64,000 bases of DNA. Source: Flavobacterium sp. PMTSA4 (lineage in GTDB: Bacteria > Bacteroidota > Bacteroidia > Flavobacteriales > Flavobacteriaceae). Where the stretch lies: positions 1,240,001 through 1,304,000 of the forward strand of contig NZ_CP134890.1 of NCBI RefSeq assembly GCF_032098525.1, read 5' to 3'. The notes beneath the pieces were generated by a model that was given only the letters and a program-made list of their open reading frames with translations, ran no database searches and was not told the DNA's origin. Below, one piece after another: positions 24,799-34,800 of this stretch (positions within the stretch are counted from its first letter, which is position 1; the number at the start of each line of letters is the position of its first letter). The position numbers and the translations under genes were made by a program.

Positions 24799-25887
24799 AT
24801 GTCACATAATCCAATTCGCGAAGACAAAACATGCTTAAACTGCCATCATGTTGCTGAAAAAAGATTTTGTCCCAATTGCGGTCAGGAAAATATTGATACT
24901 CGAAAAACATTCTATCAACTCTTTGTTCATTTTTTTGAAGATTTAACCCATTATGAAAATTCATTTTGGAAAACCATCAAAAATTTAATTTTTAAACCCG
25001 CTTCGTTAACCAAAGAATATCTTTCTGGAAAACGAATGAGTTACCTTGCTCCTATTAGGCTTTACATTTTTATAAGTTTTGTTACTTTCTTTTTGTTGAG
25101 TGTTATTCCTGACAATGAAGATACACCTGATGTGAATATTAATAAAAAAAATGAATTAAAATCATCAAATAAAAATAAGGATACAATTTATACCGAACAG
25201 CAAAAAATTATTGATTTAGAAAAAAGTGGTTCTATATCAAAAACAACATCTGACTCATTACAAAACTTAATAATTAAGGCAAAAAAAGAAGATTTAGAAA
25301 AAGATAAAAGTCAATTTACCTTGCTTGGAAGACATTATAAATCTGTTAAAGAATTGGACTCTATACAGAAAAATGGAAAGCCTTCTGAAAAATTAAATTC
25401 TTTTGCATATTGGTATACTAGAAAAATGCAACTGGTTAAAGACAAACATGATTCTGAGGATTTAAAAGAAAAATTTGCCGAATCTTTTCTTCACAATTTA
25501 CCAAAATCACTATTCATTTACATGCCATTATTTGCTTTTATACTTTGGATTTTCCAAAATAAGAAGAGATGGTTTTATTTTGACCATGGTATCTTTACAT
25601 TGCATTATTTCTCCTTTCTATTACTTGGAATATTAATAATAAGAATCTGCAGTTACTTTTTTGAATTTGTAAACGATTATACTTTTTTCAATGTTCTTGA
25701 ATATATTTTCATGATTGTTTCAATACTTTACATGCTCTATTATTTTTTTCCAGCACATCATCGATTTTATGAAGAAAAAAGAAGCATTACTATAATTAAA
25801 GGAGTTACAATGTTTTTTATAAATTTAATTTGTATTACTCTAATTCTATTTTTTATGGCAATTTATACATTCATCAATATTCACTAA
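24799..25887 (+). CDS. DUF3667 domain-containing membrane protein with zinc ribbon
   Basis: This 362-residue protein begins with a zinc ribbon (CLNCHHVAEKRFCPNCGQEN, four cysteines at about residues 11-31). The DUF3667 signature follows: FFEDLTHYENSFWKTIKNLI and the first membrane segment at LYIFISFVTFFLLS. A charged 110-residue cytoplasmic or periplasmic stretch follows, and then three to four more membrane segments to the C-terminus. The ATG at 24799 is preferred to a TTG at 24775. The function is unknown. It is followed after 6 bases by the M28 peptidase gene. Confidence 0.85.
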   Translation: MSHNPIREDKTCLNCHHVAEKRFCPNCGQENIDTRKTFYQLFVHFFEDLTHYENSFWKTIKNLIFKPASLTKEYLSGKRMSYLAPIRLYIFISFVTFFLLSVIPDNEDTPDVNINKKNELKSSNKNKDTIYTEQQKIIDLEKSGSISKTTSDSLQNLIIKAKKEDLEKDKSQFTLLGRHYKSVKELDSIQKNGKPSEKLNSFAYWYTRKMQLVKDKHDSEDLKEKFAESFLHNLPKSLFIYMPLFAFILWIFQNKKRWFYFDHGIFTLHYFSFLLLGILIIRICSYFFEFVNDYTFFNVLEYIFMIVSILYMLYYFFPAHHRFYEEKRSITIIKGVTMFFINLICITLILFFMAIYTFINIH

Positions 25888-25893
25888 ATAATT

Positions 25894-26919
25894 ATGTTAA
25901 ATAAAACAATCAATATTGCAATTATAGTTTTCCTTTTTATTAGTTGTAGCACAACTAAAAAAATAGACTATCAAAAAAGCACAGAAAAATTTGCATCCTC
26001 AATTTCTGAAAGTTCTCTAAAAACTAATCTAACCATCATCGCATCTGACGAAATGGAAGGAAGAGAAACCGGAAGTGAAGGTCAAAAAAAAGCAGGTAGA
26101 TATATTATTGAACAATATCAAAAAGCTGGAATTTCATATCCAAAAGGAGCAACAAGTTATTATCAAACCGTTCCTGCAGCGTTTTTAAATGCTAAAAGAA
26201 ATGAAAACCTTCCTGATTCAGAAAATATTTGGGCTTACATTGAAGGAACCGATAAAAAAGATGAAATTGTTGTAGTTTCAGCTCATTATGATCATGTTGG
26301 AATTAAAAATGGTCAGGTTTATAATGGTGCAGACGATGATGGTTCAGGAACTGTTGCGCTAATTGAAATTGCAAAAGCATTCCAAAAAGCCAAAAATGAA
26401 GGAAATGGTCCAAGACGTTCAATATTAATTCTTCATGTTACAGGAGAAGAACATGGACTTCATGGTTCAAGATATTATTCTGAAAACCCATTATTTCCTT
26501 TAAAGAATACTGTTGCCGATGTAAATATTGATATGATTGGAAGAAGAGATGAATTACATAAAGACAGCAACAACTATGTATATGTAATTGGTTCAGATTA
26601 TCTTTCGAGTGAATTATATACTATTTGTGAAGAGGTAAATCAAAAATATATAGGTCTTAACTTAGATTATAAATACAACGATAAAAAAGACAAAAACCGC
26701 TTTTATTATCGTTCAGACCATTACAATTTTGCAAAAAATGGAATTCCATCGGTTTTCTTTTTTAACGGAGTTCATGCTGATTATCATAAAGCTAGCGATG
26801 AAGTTGACAAAATTGAATTTGACGCCTTAACTAAAAGAACTAAATACGCTTTTGCTGTTGCTTGGGAAATTGCAACCAGAGATAAAAAATTGGTAGTAGA
26901 CAAAAATGATGGAATGTAA
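25894..26919 (+). CDS. M28 family zinc aminopeptidase lipoprotein
   Basis: This 341-residue lipoprotein has the leader ending FLFISC (Cys18). The M28 di-zinc site is complete: His and Asp in VVSAHYDHVG, Asp in NGADDDGSGT, the catalytic pair in VTGEEHGLHGS, an aspartate in VNIDMIGRR, and the last histidine in GVHADYHKASDEVDKI. It should trim N-terminal residues from peptides in the periplasm or at the outer membrane. It is the second gene of a pair with DUF3667 and ends before a strong hairpin. Confidence 0.93.
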   Translation: MLNKTINIAIIVFLFISCSTTKKIDYQKSTEKFASSISESSLKTNLTIIASDEMEGRETGSEGQKKAGRYIIEQYQKAGISYPKGATSYYQTVPAAFLNAKRNENLPDSENIWAYIEGTDKKDEIVVVSAHYDHVGIKNGQVYNGADDDGSGTVALIEIAKAFQKAKNEGNGPRRSILILHVTGEEHGLHGSRYYSENPLFPLKNTVADVNIDMIGRRDELHKDSNNYVYVIGSDYLSSELYTICEEVNQKYIGLNLDYKYNDKKDKNRFYYRSDHYNFAKNGIPSVFFFNGVHADYHKASDEVDKIEFDALTKRTKYAFAVAWEIATRDKKLVVDKNDGM

Positions 26920-26941
26920 AATTTAAAAATATCAGTAAACA

Positions 26942-26973
26942 AAAAAATCCTTTCAATTTCTTGAAAGGATTTT
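26942..26973. terminator. Rho-independent terminator between peptidase and tRNA-His
   Basis: AATCCTTTCAA and TTGAAAGGATT form an 11-bp stem with a TTTC loop, flanked by A and T runs. It can stop the peptidase transcript and, from the other side, the tRNA transcript. Confidence 0.85.
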
Positions 26974-26981
26974 ACTTTTTG

Positions 26982-27055
<74 letters not shown>

Positions 27056-27119
27056 CATTTGTAAAGCGAGTGCAAATATAGTGCAAAAGTTATTTCTCGC
27101 AAAAATTATTTTAGATTTT

Positions 27120-27836
27120 TTATTTCAAATCTGATAAGCTATTGACAGCCAAATACCTTTCAACAGTAAATCCTTCGGCATATTCTACACCAACTAAACG
27201 ACCTAAATCTTGAGAACGATAGTGAATACTTTCCAAAAAGTTTTTAGTAGCTATTGGTGTTACAGGTTCATTAGAATTTTCAGAATAAAACTGTGAACTA
27301 TAAGCCAAAATAGACTTTGTTTTAATATCAACAAAATCAGTTATATCAACAACAAAGTCAGGTTCAATATTCTTCCATTGGATGTAATGATAAACAACCT
27401 TTGGTCTCCAAGCTTCTTGTATTTCTCCATTTAAACTTGTCTCAATCTTTCTCAAACCTGAAAGAAAACATGAATCGGAAACTAATTTGCTTCCTTTTCC
27501 GTGATCAATATGTCTATCTTCAATTGCATTACAAATAACAATTTCTGGCTTATATTTTCTAAGTATTTTTATTATTTCAATCTGATGTTTTTCATCATTT
27601 ACAAAAAAACCATCACGCATGTCTAAATTTTCTCTAACTGATAAACCTAGTATCTCTGAAGCTTTTTGTGATTCTGAATTTCTAATTTCTACTGAACCTC
27701 GTGTGCCAAGTTCGCCTCGAGTTAAGTCAACAACACCAACTTTTTTTCCTAAAGAAACTTCTTTTGCAATTGTACCGCTACAACCTAATTCAACATCATC
27801 TGGATGAGCACCAAAGGCAAGTATATCTAATTTCAT
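27120..27836 (-). CDS. bshB1: Bacillithiol biosynthesis deacetylase BshB1
   Basis: This 238-residue PIG-L-family zinc deacetylase should remove acetyl from GlcNAc-malate in bacillithiol synthesis. The zinc site is GAHPDDVELGCSG at the N-terminus and the histidines in DRHIDHGKGS. The family segment DLTRGELGTRGS and the C-terminal VGVEYAEGFTVERYLAV match BshB1 closely. Its length is normal. It follows menF by 44 bases on the same strand. The other bsh genes are not in the window. Confidence 0.95.
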   Translation of the reverse strand: MKLDILAFGAHPDDVELGCSGTIAKEVSLGKKVGVVDLTRGELGTRGSVEIRNSESQKASEILGLSVRENLDMRDGFFVNDEKHQIEIIKILRKYKPEIVICNAIEDRHIDHGKGSKLVSDSCFLSGLRKIETSLNGEIQEAWRPKVVYHYIQWKNIEPDFVVDITDFVDIKTKSILAYSSQFYSENSNEPVTPIATKNFLESIHYRSQDLGRLVGVEYAEGFTVERYLAVNSLSDLK

Positions 27837-27880
27837 GCTAATAAATTTTGAACAAAATTAAGCTAATTTATTATGAAACA

Positions 27881-28936
27881 CTAGGCAATAATTTTTTTCA
27901 TAGTCATCGCCTTATTTACTGTTTCTAAATATTCATCCTTAGGATTACTTTCAGCAGTAATTCCACAACCAACAAATATTTGAGCTGTGTTTTCAACTAT
28001 TTTCAAACATCTAAGATTTACATACAAATCTGAATGTTGAGTTCTAAAACTGGTAAAATCAATATTTAATTCGCCTAAAAACCCAGAATAATATTCTCTG
28101 TTATAACCTTCATTTTGAATAATAAATTCTTTTGCACTTTCTCTTGGCATTCCGCATACAGCTGATGTTGGATGTAATGATTTTATAACTTTCTCAACGG
28201 CTTTTTTACTTTTTAACTTTCCTGAAATTTTGGTTTTAATATGAAAAATCGAACCAGCTTTCACTGTTTTTGGATTGGAAACATTCAATTCCTTGGTAAA
28301 ATCTTTAATACTTTCTACTATAAAATCGGTTACAAGTTGCTGTTCATTTATTTCTTTTTCAGTCCAAACTACTTTTTCAATTGAATCAACTTTTTGTGTT
28401 CCAGCCAAAGCAACTGTCTCAAAATTTGATTCTTTTGTTTTCAATAATTGCTCAGGAGTTGCGCCAAGCCACAAGCCAACTTTTGGATGATAAAAACAAT
28501 AATTAAAAGCTGATGGATAATTTTGTAATGATTTTTTAAAAAAAAGTTCAATATCGAAGTTTTTTAACTCAAAAAGTTCTCTTCTTGAAATGACAACCTT
28601 TTCAAACTTTTTATTTTTTATAGAGTCAACTGCTTTAACAACAGTTTCTTCAAAATGGTCATTACCTAAATTAAAGCTATTATTATCTTCAAAAAAATAA
28701 GTTGAAAAATTGTTTTTCTCTACATAAACGTCACAAAACTGCAAAGGTAAAAATGGTATAATTTCACTATCAAAAGGAGCAAAAACAAATCCTTTCTTGT
28801 CAAATTTTTCCAAAAAATACAAATGGTCATTTTTTTGAAAAAGGCCAACAGTTTTACTAGAATCAGGCTTGCTGAAAATAACAAAAGGTAAATTTTGTTC
28901 TTGATGTGTTCTAACTTTTATAAATAAATCAGTCAT
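27881..28936 (-). CDS. menF: Isochorismate synthase
   Basis: This 351-residue chorismate-binding enzyme should convert chorismate to isochorismate for menaquinone synthesis. Family markers are FEKVVISRRE, PKVGLWLGATPEQLLKT, ETVALAGTQKVD, HPTSAVCGMPRESA and REYYSGFLGEL, with EIFVGCGITAESNP-like ITAESNPKDEYLET near the end. Anthranilate synthase is less likely because no glutamine amidotransferase partner is adjacent. It starts one base after the stop of a MenI-like thioesterase gene, which supports the menaquinone assignment. Confidence 0.9.
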   Translation of the reverse strand: MTDLFIKVRTHQEQNLPFVIFSKPDSSKTVGLFQKNDHLYFLEKFDKKGFVFAPFDSEIIPFLPLQFCDVYVEKNNFSTYFFEDNNSFNLGNDHFEETVVKAVDSIKNKKFEKVVISRRELFELKNFDIELFFKKSLQNYPSAFNYCFYHPKVGLWLGATPEQLLKTKESNFETVALAGTQKVDSIEKVVWTEKEINEQQLVTDFIVESIKDFTKELNVSNPKTVKAGSIFHIKTKISGKLKSKKAVEKVIKSLHPTSAVCGMPRESAKEFIIQNEGYNREYYSGFLGELNIDFTSFRTQHSDLYVNLRCLKIVENTAQIFVGCGITAESNPKDEYLETVNKAMTMKKIIA

Positions 28937-28937
28937 T

Positions 28938-29360
28938 TTATCTTCTAGGTAAAATCATATTTGTCAACTTACAGAGCGAAATTAATTTATCATTTTCATC
29001 AGTGATTTTGATTTCCCAAAGATGAATACTTCTTCCTTTATGAATGATTCTAGCAGTTCCGTATATAATTCCTTCTCGCTTACTTCTCAAATGGTTAGCA
29101 GAAATTTCTATACCGCGAACTTCTTGCTTTTCAGAATTTACAAACATCATTGAAGCTGCACTTCCAACACTTTCTGCTAAAGCAACACTTGCACCACCAT
29201 GAAGCAAACCCATTGGCTGATGAACTCTTGAGTTAACAGGCATTTTTGCCGTCAAAAAACCTTCACCAGCATCAATATATTCTATCTCTAAGGTTCGCAT
29301 CAAAGTATTTTTTGACCAATCGTTACAGAGTTGCAACATCTTTTCTTTATCAAATGACAT
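28938..29360 (-). CDS. Hot-dog thioesterase, likely DHNA-CoA hydrolase (MenI-like)
   Basis: This 140-residue PaaI/YdiI-type hot-dog thioesterase has the motif HQPMGLLHGGASVALAESVG, whose glutamate is the catalytic residue in this family, then EISANHLRSKREGIIYGTAR and the C-terminal LWEIKITDENDKLISLCKLT. Because it ends one base before menF, its natural substrate is probably 1,4-dihydroxy-2-naphthoyl-CoA; this is inference from context. The ATG at 29360 gives the family start (MSFDKEKMLQLC) and is preferred to the extension to 29384. Confidence 0.85.
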   Translation of the reverse strand: MSFDKEKMLQLCNDWSKNTLMRTLEIEYIDAGEGFLTAKMPVNSRVHQPMGLLHGGASVALAESVGSAASMMFVNSEKQEVRGIEISANHLRSKREGIIYGTARIIHKGRSIHLWEIKITDENDKLISLCKLTNMILPRR

Positions 29361-29534
29361 AGCTTTTTTTTGTAAAAATAACATTTATTTGCAACTCCAA
29401 AATAATTGAAAAATCAAATTTTCTTTATTCTAATACTAAATTATCTGTTTTAACGTTATACTTAAAGATATTAAATTTGAAATTTCAAAATTTTTCAAAT
29501 TATTGTCTATTTTTACACAAATACAAAAAAACAA

Positions 29535-31073
29535 ATGCGTAACCTTATTATTCTCCTTTTTATTGGCTTTGCCATTTCATTGAGTTCATGTCGACAAGAT
29601 TTTGTTTTTGAACCAAGCACAGGCGACTTAACCTTCTCTAAAGATACGATTTATTTAGATACTGTATTCACTAATATTGGTTCAAGCACTTACACTCTAA
29701 AAGTATATAACAGGAGTAATAAAGACATTAAAATTCCTTTAATCAAGCTTGGTAAAGACGATTCTAAATACCGAATGACAGTTGACGGAATGACTGGCGA
29801 AAATAATAGAGTTTTCAGAGATGTTGAAATGCTTGCCAAAGACAGTATGTATATTTTTGTTGAAGTTACAGCTGATGTTGCAGATTCTAATCCAACAGAT
29901 TTTTTGTATACCGACCAAATTCAATTTGACACAGGAAGTAATTTTCAAAAAGTTGAATTGGTAACTTTAATTCAAGATGCCTATTTTATTTACCCAAATA
30001 GAACTCAAAACCCTGATGAATCGTATACTTATGAAGAAATTAGTTTAGGTTTAGATGGCGATGGAAATCCGATAAACATCCGAGCAAGTATTCTTGACGA
30101 AAATGATCCTGTAAATGGAAATGAACTCATTTGGAATAATTCTAAACCCTATGTCGTCTATGGCTATGCTGTAGTTCCCGATGGAAAATCACTTCAAGTT
30201 CAACCTGGCGCAAGAATACATTTTCATGCCGATTCAGGACTTATTGTTGGAACTGGTGCTAGTTTGAAAATTAATGGCGAATTATCCAACACTGAAGCTT
30301 TAGAAAACGAAGTCATTTTTGAAGGTGACAGACTAGAACCGCTTTATTCTGATGTTCCTGGGCAATGGGGCACAATTTGGCTCACACAAGGAAGTACAGG
30401 AAATGAGATCAATTATGCAACTATAAAAAACGCAACAGTTGGTTTGCTTATTGATAGTAATGATGGGAATTTTATGACTATTAAAAACACCCAAATTTAT
30501 GATTCTTCTAACCTTGGTATTTATGCAAAAACTGCAAAAATAAAAGGAGAAAATATTGTCATCAATACTGCTGGTGTAGCAACATTGGCTTGTACACTTG
30601 GCGGAAATTATGAGTTTAAACATTGTACTTTTAATAATAATTGGTCAAGTTCAAAACAAGTAGCTGTTCTATTGAATAATTACTATAAAGACGAAAATAA
30701 TGCTGCAGTTCCATACGACTTAGTTCAAGCAGATTTTATCAATTGTATTATTTATGGTTCCAACACCTATGAACTAACGTTTGATCCAGCATCAACAAAT
30801 CTATTCAATTACACGTTTACAAAATGTTTAATGAAATTTGGAAACAGCACAAATACCATTTATGCATCCATATTAAGCAATCCTGAAATTATCAGAAATG
30901 AAAGTCCAAAATTTCTAAACATTATTAAAAACAAATTAAATATTGGGGATGATTCTGCCGCTCGTGGAATTGGAATAGATGCTAATGTACCTAATGATAT
31001 CTTAGGAATGCCACGAACTTCTCCTTATGATTTAGGAGCTTACAATTGGATAACATTTCCTGAAGAAAATTAA
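29535..31073 (+). CDS. Lipoprotein with right-handed beta-helix
   Basis: This 512-residue lipoprotein has the leader ending ISLSSC (Cys19). Residues about 25-150 form a beta-sandwich (YLDTVFTNIGSSTYTLKVYN). From about 210 the protein is a parallel beta-helix, with GIVVGTGASLKING-like rungs such as HFHADSGLIVGTGASLKING, NYATIKNATVGLLI, and the closing DILGMPRTSPYDLGAYNW. It is common in Flavobacteria without an assigned role and is expected at the outer membrane. It lies 41 bases before a DUF1579 lipoprotein gene on the same strand. Confidence 0.8.
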   Translation: MRNLIILLFIGFAISLSSCRQDFVFEPSTGDLTFSKDTIYLDTVFTNIGSSTYTLKVYNRSNKDIKIPLIKLGKDDSKYRMTVDGMTGENNRVFRDVEMLAKDSMYIFVEVTADVADSNPTDFLYTDQIQFDTGSNFQKVELVTLIQDAYFIYPNRTQNPDESYTYEEISLGLDGDGNPINIRASILDENDPVNGNELIWNNSKPYVVYGYAVVPDGKSLQVQPGARIHFHADSGLIVGTGASLKINGELSNTEALENEVIFEGDRLEPLYSDVPGQWGTIWLTQGSTGNEINYATIKNATVGLLIDSNDGNFMTIKNTQIYDSSNLGIYAKTAKIKGENIVINTAGVATLACTLGGNYEFKHCTFNNNWSSSKQVAVLLNNYYKDENNAAVPYDLVQADFINCIIYGSNTYELTFDPASTNLFNYTFTKCLMKFGNSTNTIYASILSNPEIIRNESPKFLNIIKNKLNIGDDSAARGIGIDANVPNDILGMPRTSPYDLGAYNWITFPEEN

Positions 31074-31114
31074 TTTTTGTAACTTTATTGAATCAACCAA
31101 TAAAATTTATAAAA

Positions 31115-31750
31115 ATGAAATTTAAAAGTATAACACTAGCATTGGCTATAACATGTTTTATTTCTTGTAAAAAAGAAGAAACTAAAACCGAAACACCAAA
31201 CACCGAAACACCAAAAGAAGAAGTAGCAGTTACAATTCCAGATTCTGCAACAATTGCAAAAGCTTGGCAAGACTATGCAACTCCCGGAGAACAACACAAA
31301 ATGCTTGCAAAAGACAGTGGAGTTTGGGAAGAAGAAATGACTTTTTGGGAACATGCTGGAGCAGAACCATCAAAAATGACAATGACTGCTGAAAGTAAAA
31401 TGATTTTTGATGGAAAGTATCAAGAAACTACACACAAAGGAGATTTTTATGAAATGCCTTTTGAAGGAAAAAGCACACTAGGATACAATAATGCTGAAGG
31501 AAAATTTATCTCTACATGGATAGATAATATGTCAACTGGAATATCTGTTTTGAAAGGAACTTATGACCCAACAACAAAAACCTATACTATGTCAGGAGAA
31601 GTCTTTGATCCAGTAACCAAAAAACTCAAAACATCTAAAGAAATAGTAACTATCATAGATGATAATACTCAAAAAATGGAAATGTATGATATAGGTTTTG
31701 ATGGAAAAGAATTCAAGAACATGGAAATAATAATGAAAAGAAAAAAATAA
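31115..31750 (+). CDS. DUF1579 domain-containing lipoprotein
   Basis: This 211-residue lipoprotein has the leader ending ITCFISC, followed by a KKEE and Thr/Pro-rich tether (about residues 17-40). The DUF1579 domain (about 50-211) holds DSGVWEEEMTFWEHAGAEPS, KMIFDGKYQETTHKGDF, the middle GYNNAEGKFISTWIDNMSTG, and MYDIGFDGKEFKNMEIIMKR at the end. The family is a calycin-like barrel of unknown ligand. The ATG at 31115 fits the leader better than the upstream one at 31088. It ends before a hairpin. Confidence 0.87.
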   Translation: MKFKSITLALAITCFISCKKEETKTETPNTETPKEEVAVTIPDSATIAKAWQDYATPGEQHKMLAKDSGVWEEEMTFWEHAGAEPSKMTMTAESKMIFDGKYQETTHKGDFYEMPFEGKSTLGYNNAEGKFISTWIDNMSTGISVLKGTYDPTTKTYTMSGEVFDPVTKKLKTSKEIVTIIDDNTQKMEMYDIGFDGKEFKNMEIIMKRKK

Positions 31751-31755
31751 GATTT

Positions 31756-31782
31756 AAAAGACCGAATATTTCGGTCTTTTTT
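31756..31782 (+). terminator. Rho-independent terminator of the DUF1579 gene
   Basis: AAAAGACCGAA and TTCGGTCTTTT form an 11-bp stem with a short loop and a T-run after it. Confidence 0.87.
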
Positions 31783-31795
31783 ATTTTGAATTGAG

Positions 31796-31826
31796 TTGCA
31801 AAATCCACCAAATTAAAATAAATTTG
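31796..31826 (+). promoter_or_regulatory. Promoter of purL
   Basis: TTG (31796-31798), a 20-base spacer and TAAATTTG (31819-31826) fit the Bacteroidota promoter form. The start codon follows 30 bases later. Confidence 0.6.
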
Positions 31827-31856
31827 CACCTACAACAACACACTAATTAAAACACA

Positions 31857-34800
31857 ATGATTCATTTCTTCGGAAACGAAAGTGCTACAGTTTTTGCCGT
31901 ACAAACGCAAAACGAACTTTCAGCAGAAACTATCTCAAAATTAAACTGGCTTTTTGGCAACGCAAATAAAATAGAAAAATCCGTACTTACGGATTTTTTT
32001 GTTGGACCAAGAGCAACAATGATTACACCTTGGAGTACAAATGCTGTTGAAATTACCCAAAATATGGGAATCGAAGGCATCATTAGAATTGAAGAATTTT
32101 ATAATGTTTCTGAAGATTTCGCAGATTTTGACCCAATGCTTTCACAAAAGTATTCTGAATTAAATCAAGAGATTTTTACCATTAATATTCAACCGGAACC
32201 AATCCTAGAAATTGATGATATTGCTGCTTATAATCAACAAGAAGGTTTAGCTTTAAGTGAGGAGGAAGTTGAATATTTAAACAATCTTTCCAAAAAATTA
32301 AACCGAAAACTAACCGACTCAGAAGTTTTTGGGTTTTCACAAGTAAATTCAGAGCATTGCCGTCATAAAATTTTCAATGGAACTTTTGTGATTGATGGTG
32401 TTGAACAAGAAACTTCTTTGTTCAAAATGATTAAAAAAACTTCGGCAGAAAATCCAAATGATATAGTTTCTGCTTATAAAGATAACGTCGCTTTTATTAA
32501 AGGTCCAATTGTAGAACAATTTGCTCCTAAAAGTGCTGACAAACCTGATTTTTATACTAAAACTAATTTTGAATCAGTACTTTCTCTAAAAGCCGAAACC
32601 CATAATTTTCCAACTACTGTTGAGCCATTCAATGGTGCAGCAACTGGTTCTGGAGGTGAAATTCGTGACCGTTTAGCTGGTGGACAAGGTTCATTGCCAT
32701 TAGCAGGAACTGCGGTTTACATGACTGCCTATTCTCGTTTGAACAATAATCGTTTTTATGAAAATGGAATGGCTGAGCGCAAATGGTTGTACCAAACCCC
32801 AATGGATATTTTAATCAAAGCATCCAATGGTGCCTCTGATTTTGGAAATAAATTTGGACAACCACTAATTACTGGTTCTGTTTTAACTTTTGAACATGAG
32901 GAAGAAAATAGAAAATTAGGTTACGACAAAGTAATCATGCAAGCTGGCGGAATTGGTTACGGAAAAGCTTCACAAGCAAAAAAAAACAAACCAACTGCTG
33001 GCGATAAAATTGTGATTCTTGGTGGTGAAAATTATCGCATTGGAATGGGCGGAGCTGCTGTTTCATCTGCAGATACTGGTGCTTTTGGTTCAGGAATTGA
33101 ATTAAATGCTATTCAACGTTCAAATCCTGAAATGCAAAAACGCGCAGCCAATGCCATTCGCGGTTTAGTGGAAAGTGAAACAAATCCAATCGTTTCTATT
33201 CATGATCATGGTGCAGGCGGACATTTAAATTGCCTTTCCGAATTGGTAGAAGAAACTGGAGGTTTAATCGATTTAGATAAACTTCCTGTTGGCGATCCAA
33301 CGCTTTCTGCCAAAGAAATTATTGGAAACGAGTCACAAGAACGAATGGGATTAGTGATTGGTCAAAAAGATATCAATACACTAAAGCGAATTGCCGAAAG
33401 AGAACGTTCGCCAATGTATCAAGCTGGTGATGTAACTGATAATCATCGTTTTACTTTTGAATCGAAAACTACTGGTGCAAAACCTATGGATTTTAATTTA
33501 GAAGACATGTTTGGTAGTTCTCCAAAAACCATCATGACCGATAAAAAAGTAGATAGAAATTATACTGATATAAAGTATAACCAAGAAAATATTCCAGCAT
33601 ATGTTGAAGAATTATTGAAATTGGAAGCAGTTGCTTGTAAAGATTGGTTAACCAATAAAGTTGACCGTTGTGTTGGTGGAAAAGTAGCTAAACAACAATG
33701 TGTCGGACCATTACAATTGCCTTTGAACAATGTTGGCGTAATGGCTTTAGACTATAATGGAAAAGAAGGAATTGCAACATCAATAGGTCATTCACCTGTT
33801 TCGGCTTTGGTTAATCCATCTGCTGGAAGTAGAAATGCCATTGGTGAAGCGTTGTCAAATATTGTTTTTGCTCCATTAAAAGACAATTTAAAATCGGTTT
33901 CTTTATCAGCAAACTGGATGTGGGCTTGTAAAAATGAAGGCGAAGATGCTCGATTATACGAAGCGGTAAAAGCTTGTTCGGATTTTGCAATCGAATTAGG
34001 AATCAATATTCCGACGGGAAAAGATTCGCTGTCGATGAAGCAAAAATATCCAAATGATGAAGTTATTGCGCCTGGAACGGTCATTATTTCAGCTGCAGGA
34101 AATTGTTCCAATATCACTAAAGTTGTTGAACCTGTTTTACAAAAAAATGGCGGTTCTATCTATTACATCAATTTATCACAAGATGATTTTAAATTAGGTG
34201 GAAGTTCGTTTGCCCAAACACAAAACAAAATTGGCAATGATGTTCCAACTATTAAAAATGCTGACTTCTTTAAAAAAGCATTTAACACCATTCAAAATTT
34301 AATTAAAGAGCGACAAATAGTTGCCGGACACGATATTGGTTCTGGCGGATTAATTACTACTTTGTTAGAAATGTGTTTTGCTGATACTAATCTAGGTGCA
34401 AACATTTCTTTTGATTCATTTACTGAAAAAGATTTGGTTAAGATATTATTCTCTGAAAATATTGGTGTAGTGCTTCAAGCAAAAGACGATGCCACTTTTG
34501 AAAAAGCTTTTGAAAGTTTAGAGATTTTTAAAATTGGTTCTGTTCAAAACACTTCAACTTTGACCATTGAAAATTGGAATTTCGACATTGAAATTTACAG
34601 AAAGCTATGGTTCGAAACCTCTTTCCTACTTGACCAAAAACAAACTAAAAACAACAAAGCACAAGAACGTTTTGATAATCTCGGTAAACAAGCTTTACAG
34701 TATGTTTTCCCAAGTCATTTTTCTGGAAAAAATCCAGAATTAAATAGTTCAAAACCACGTCCTAAAGCGGCAATTATTCGTGAAAAAGGAAGTAATTCAG

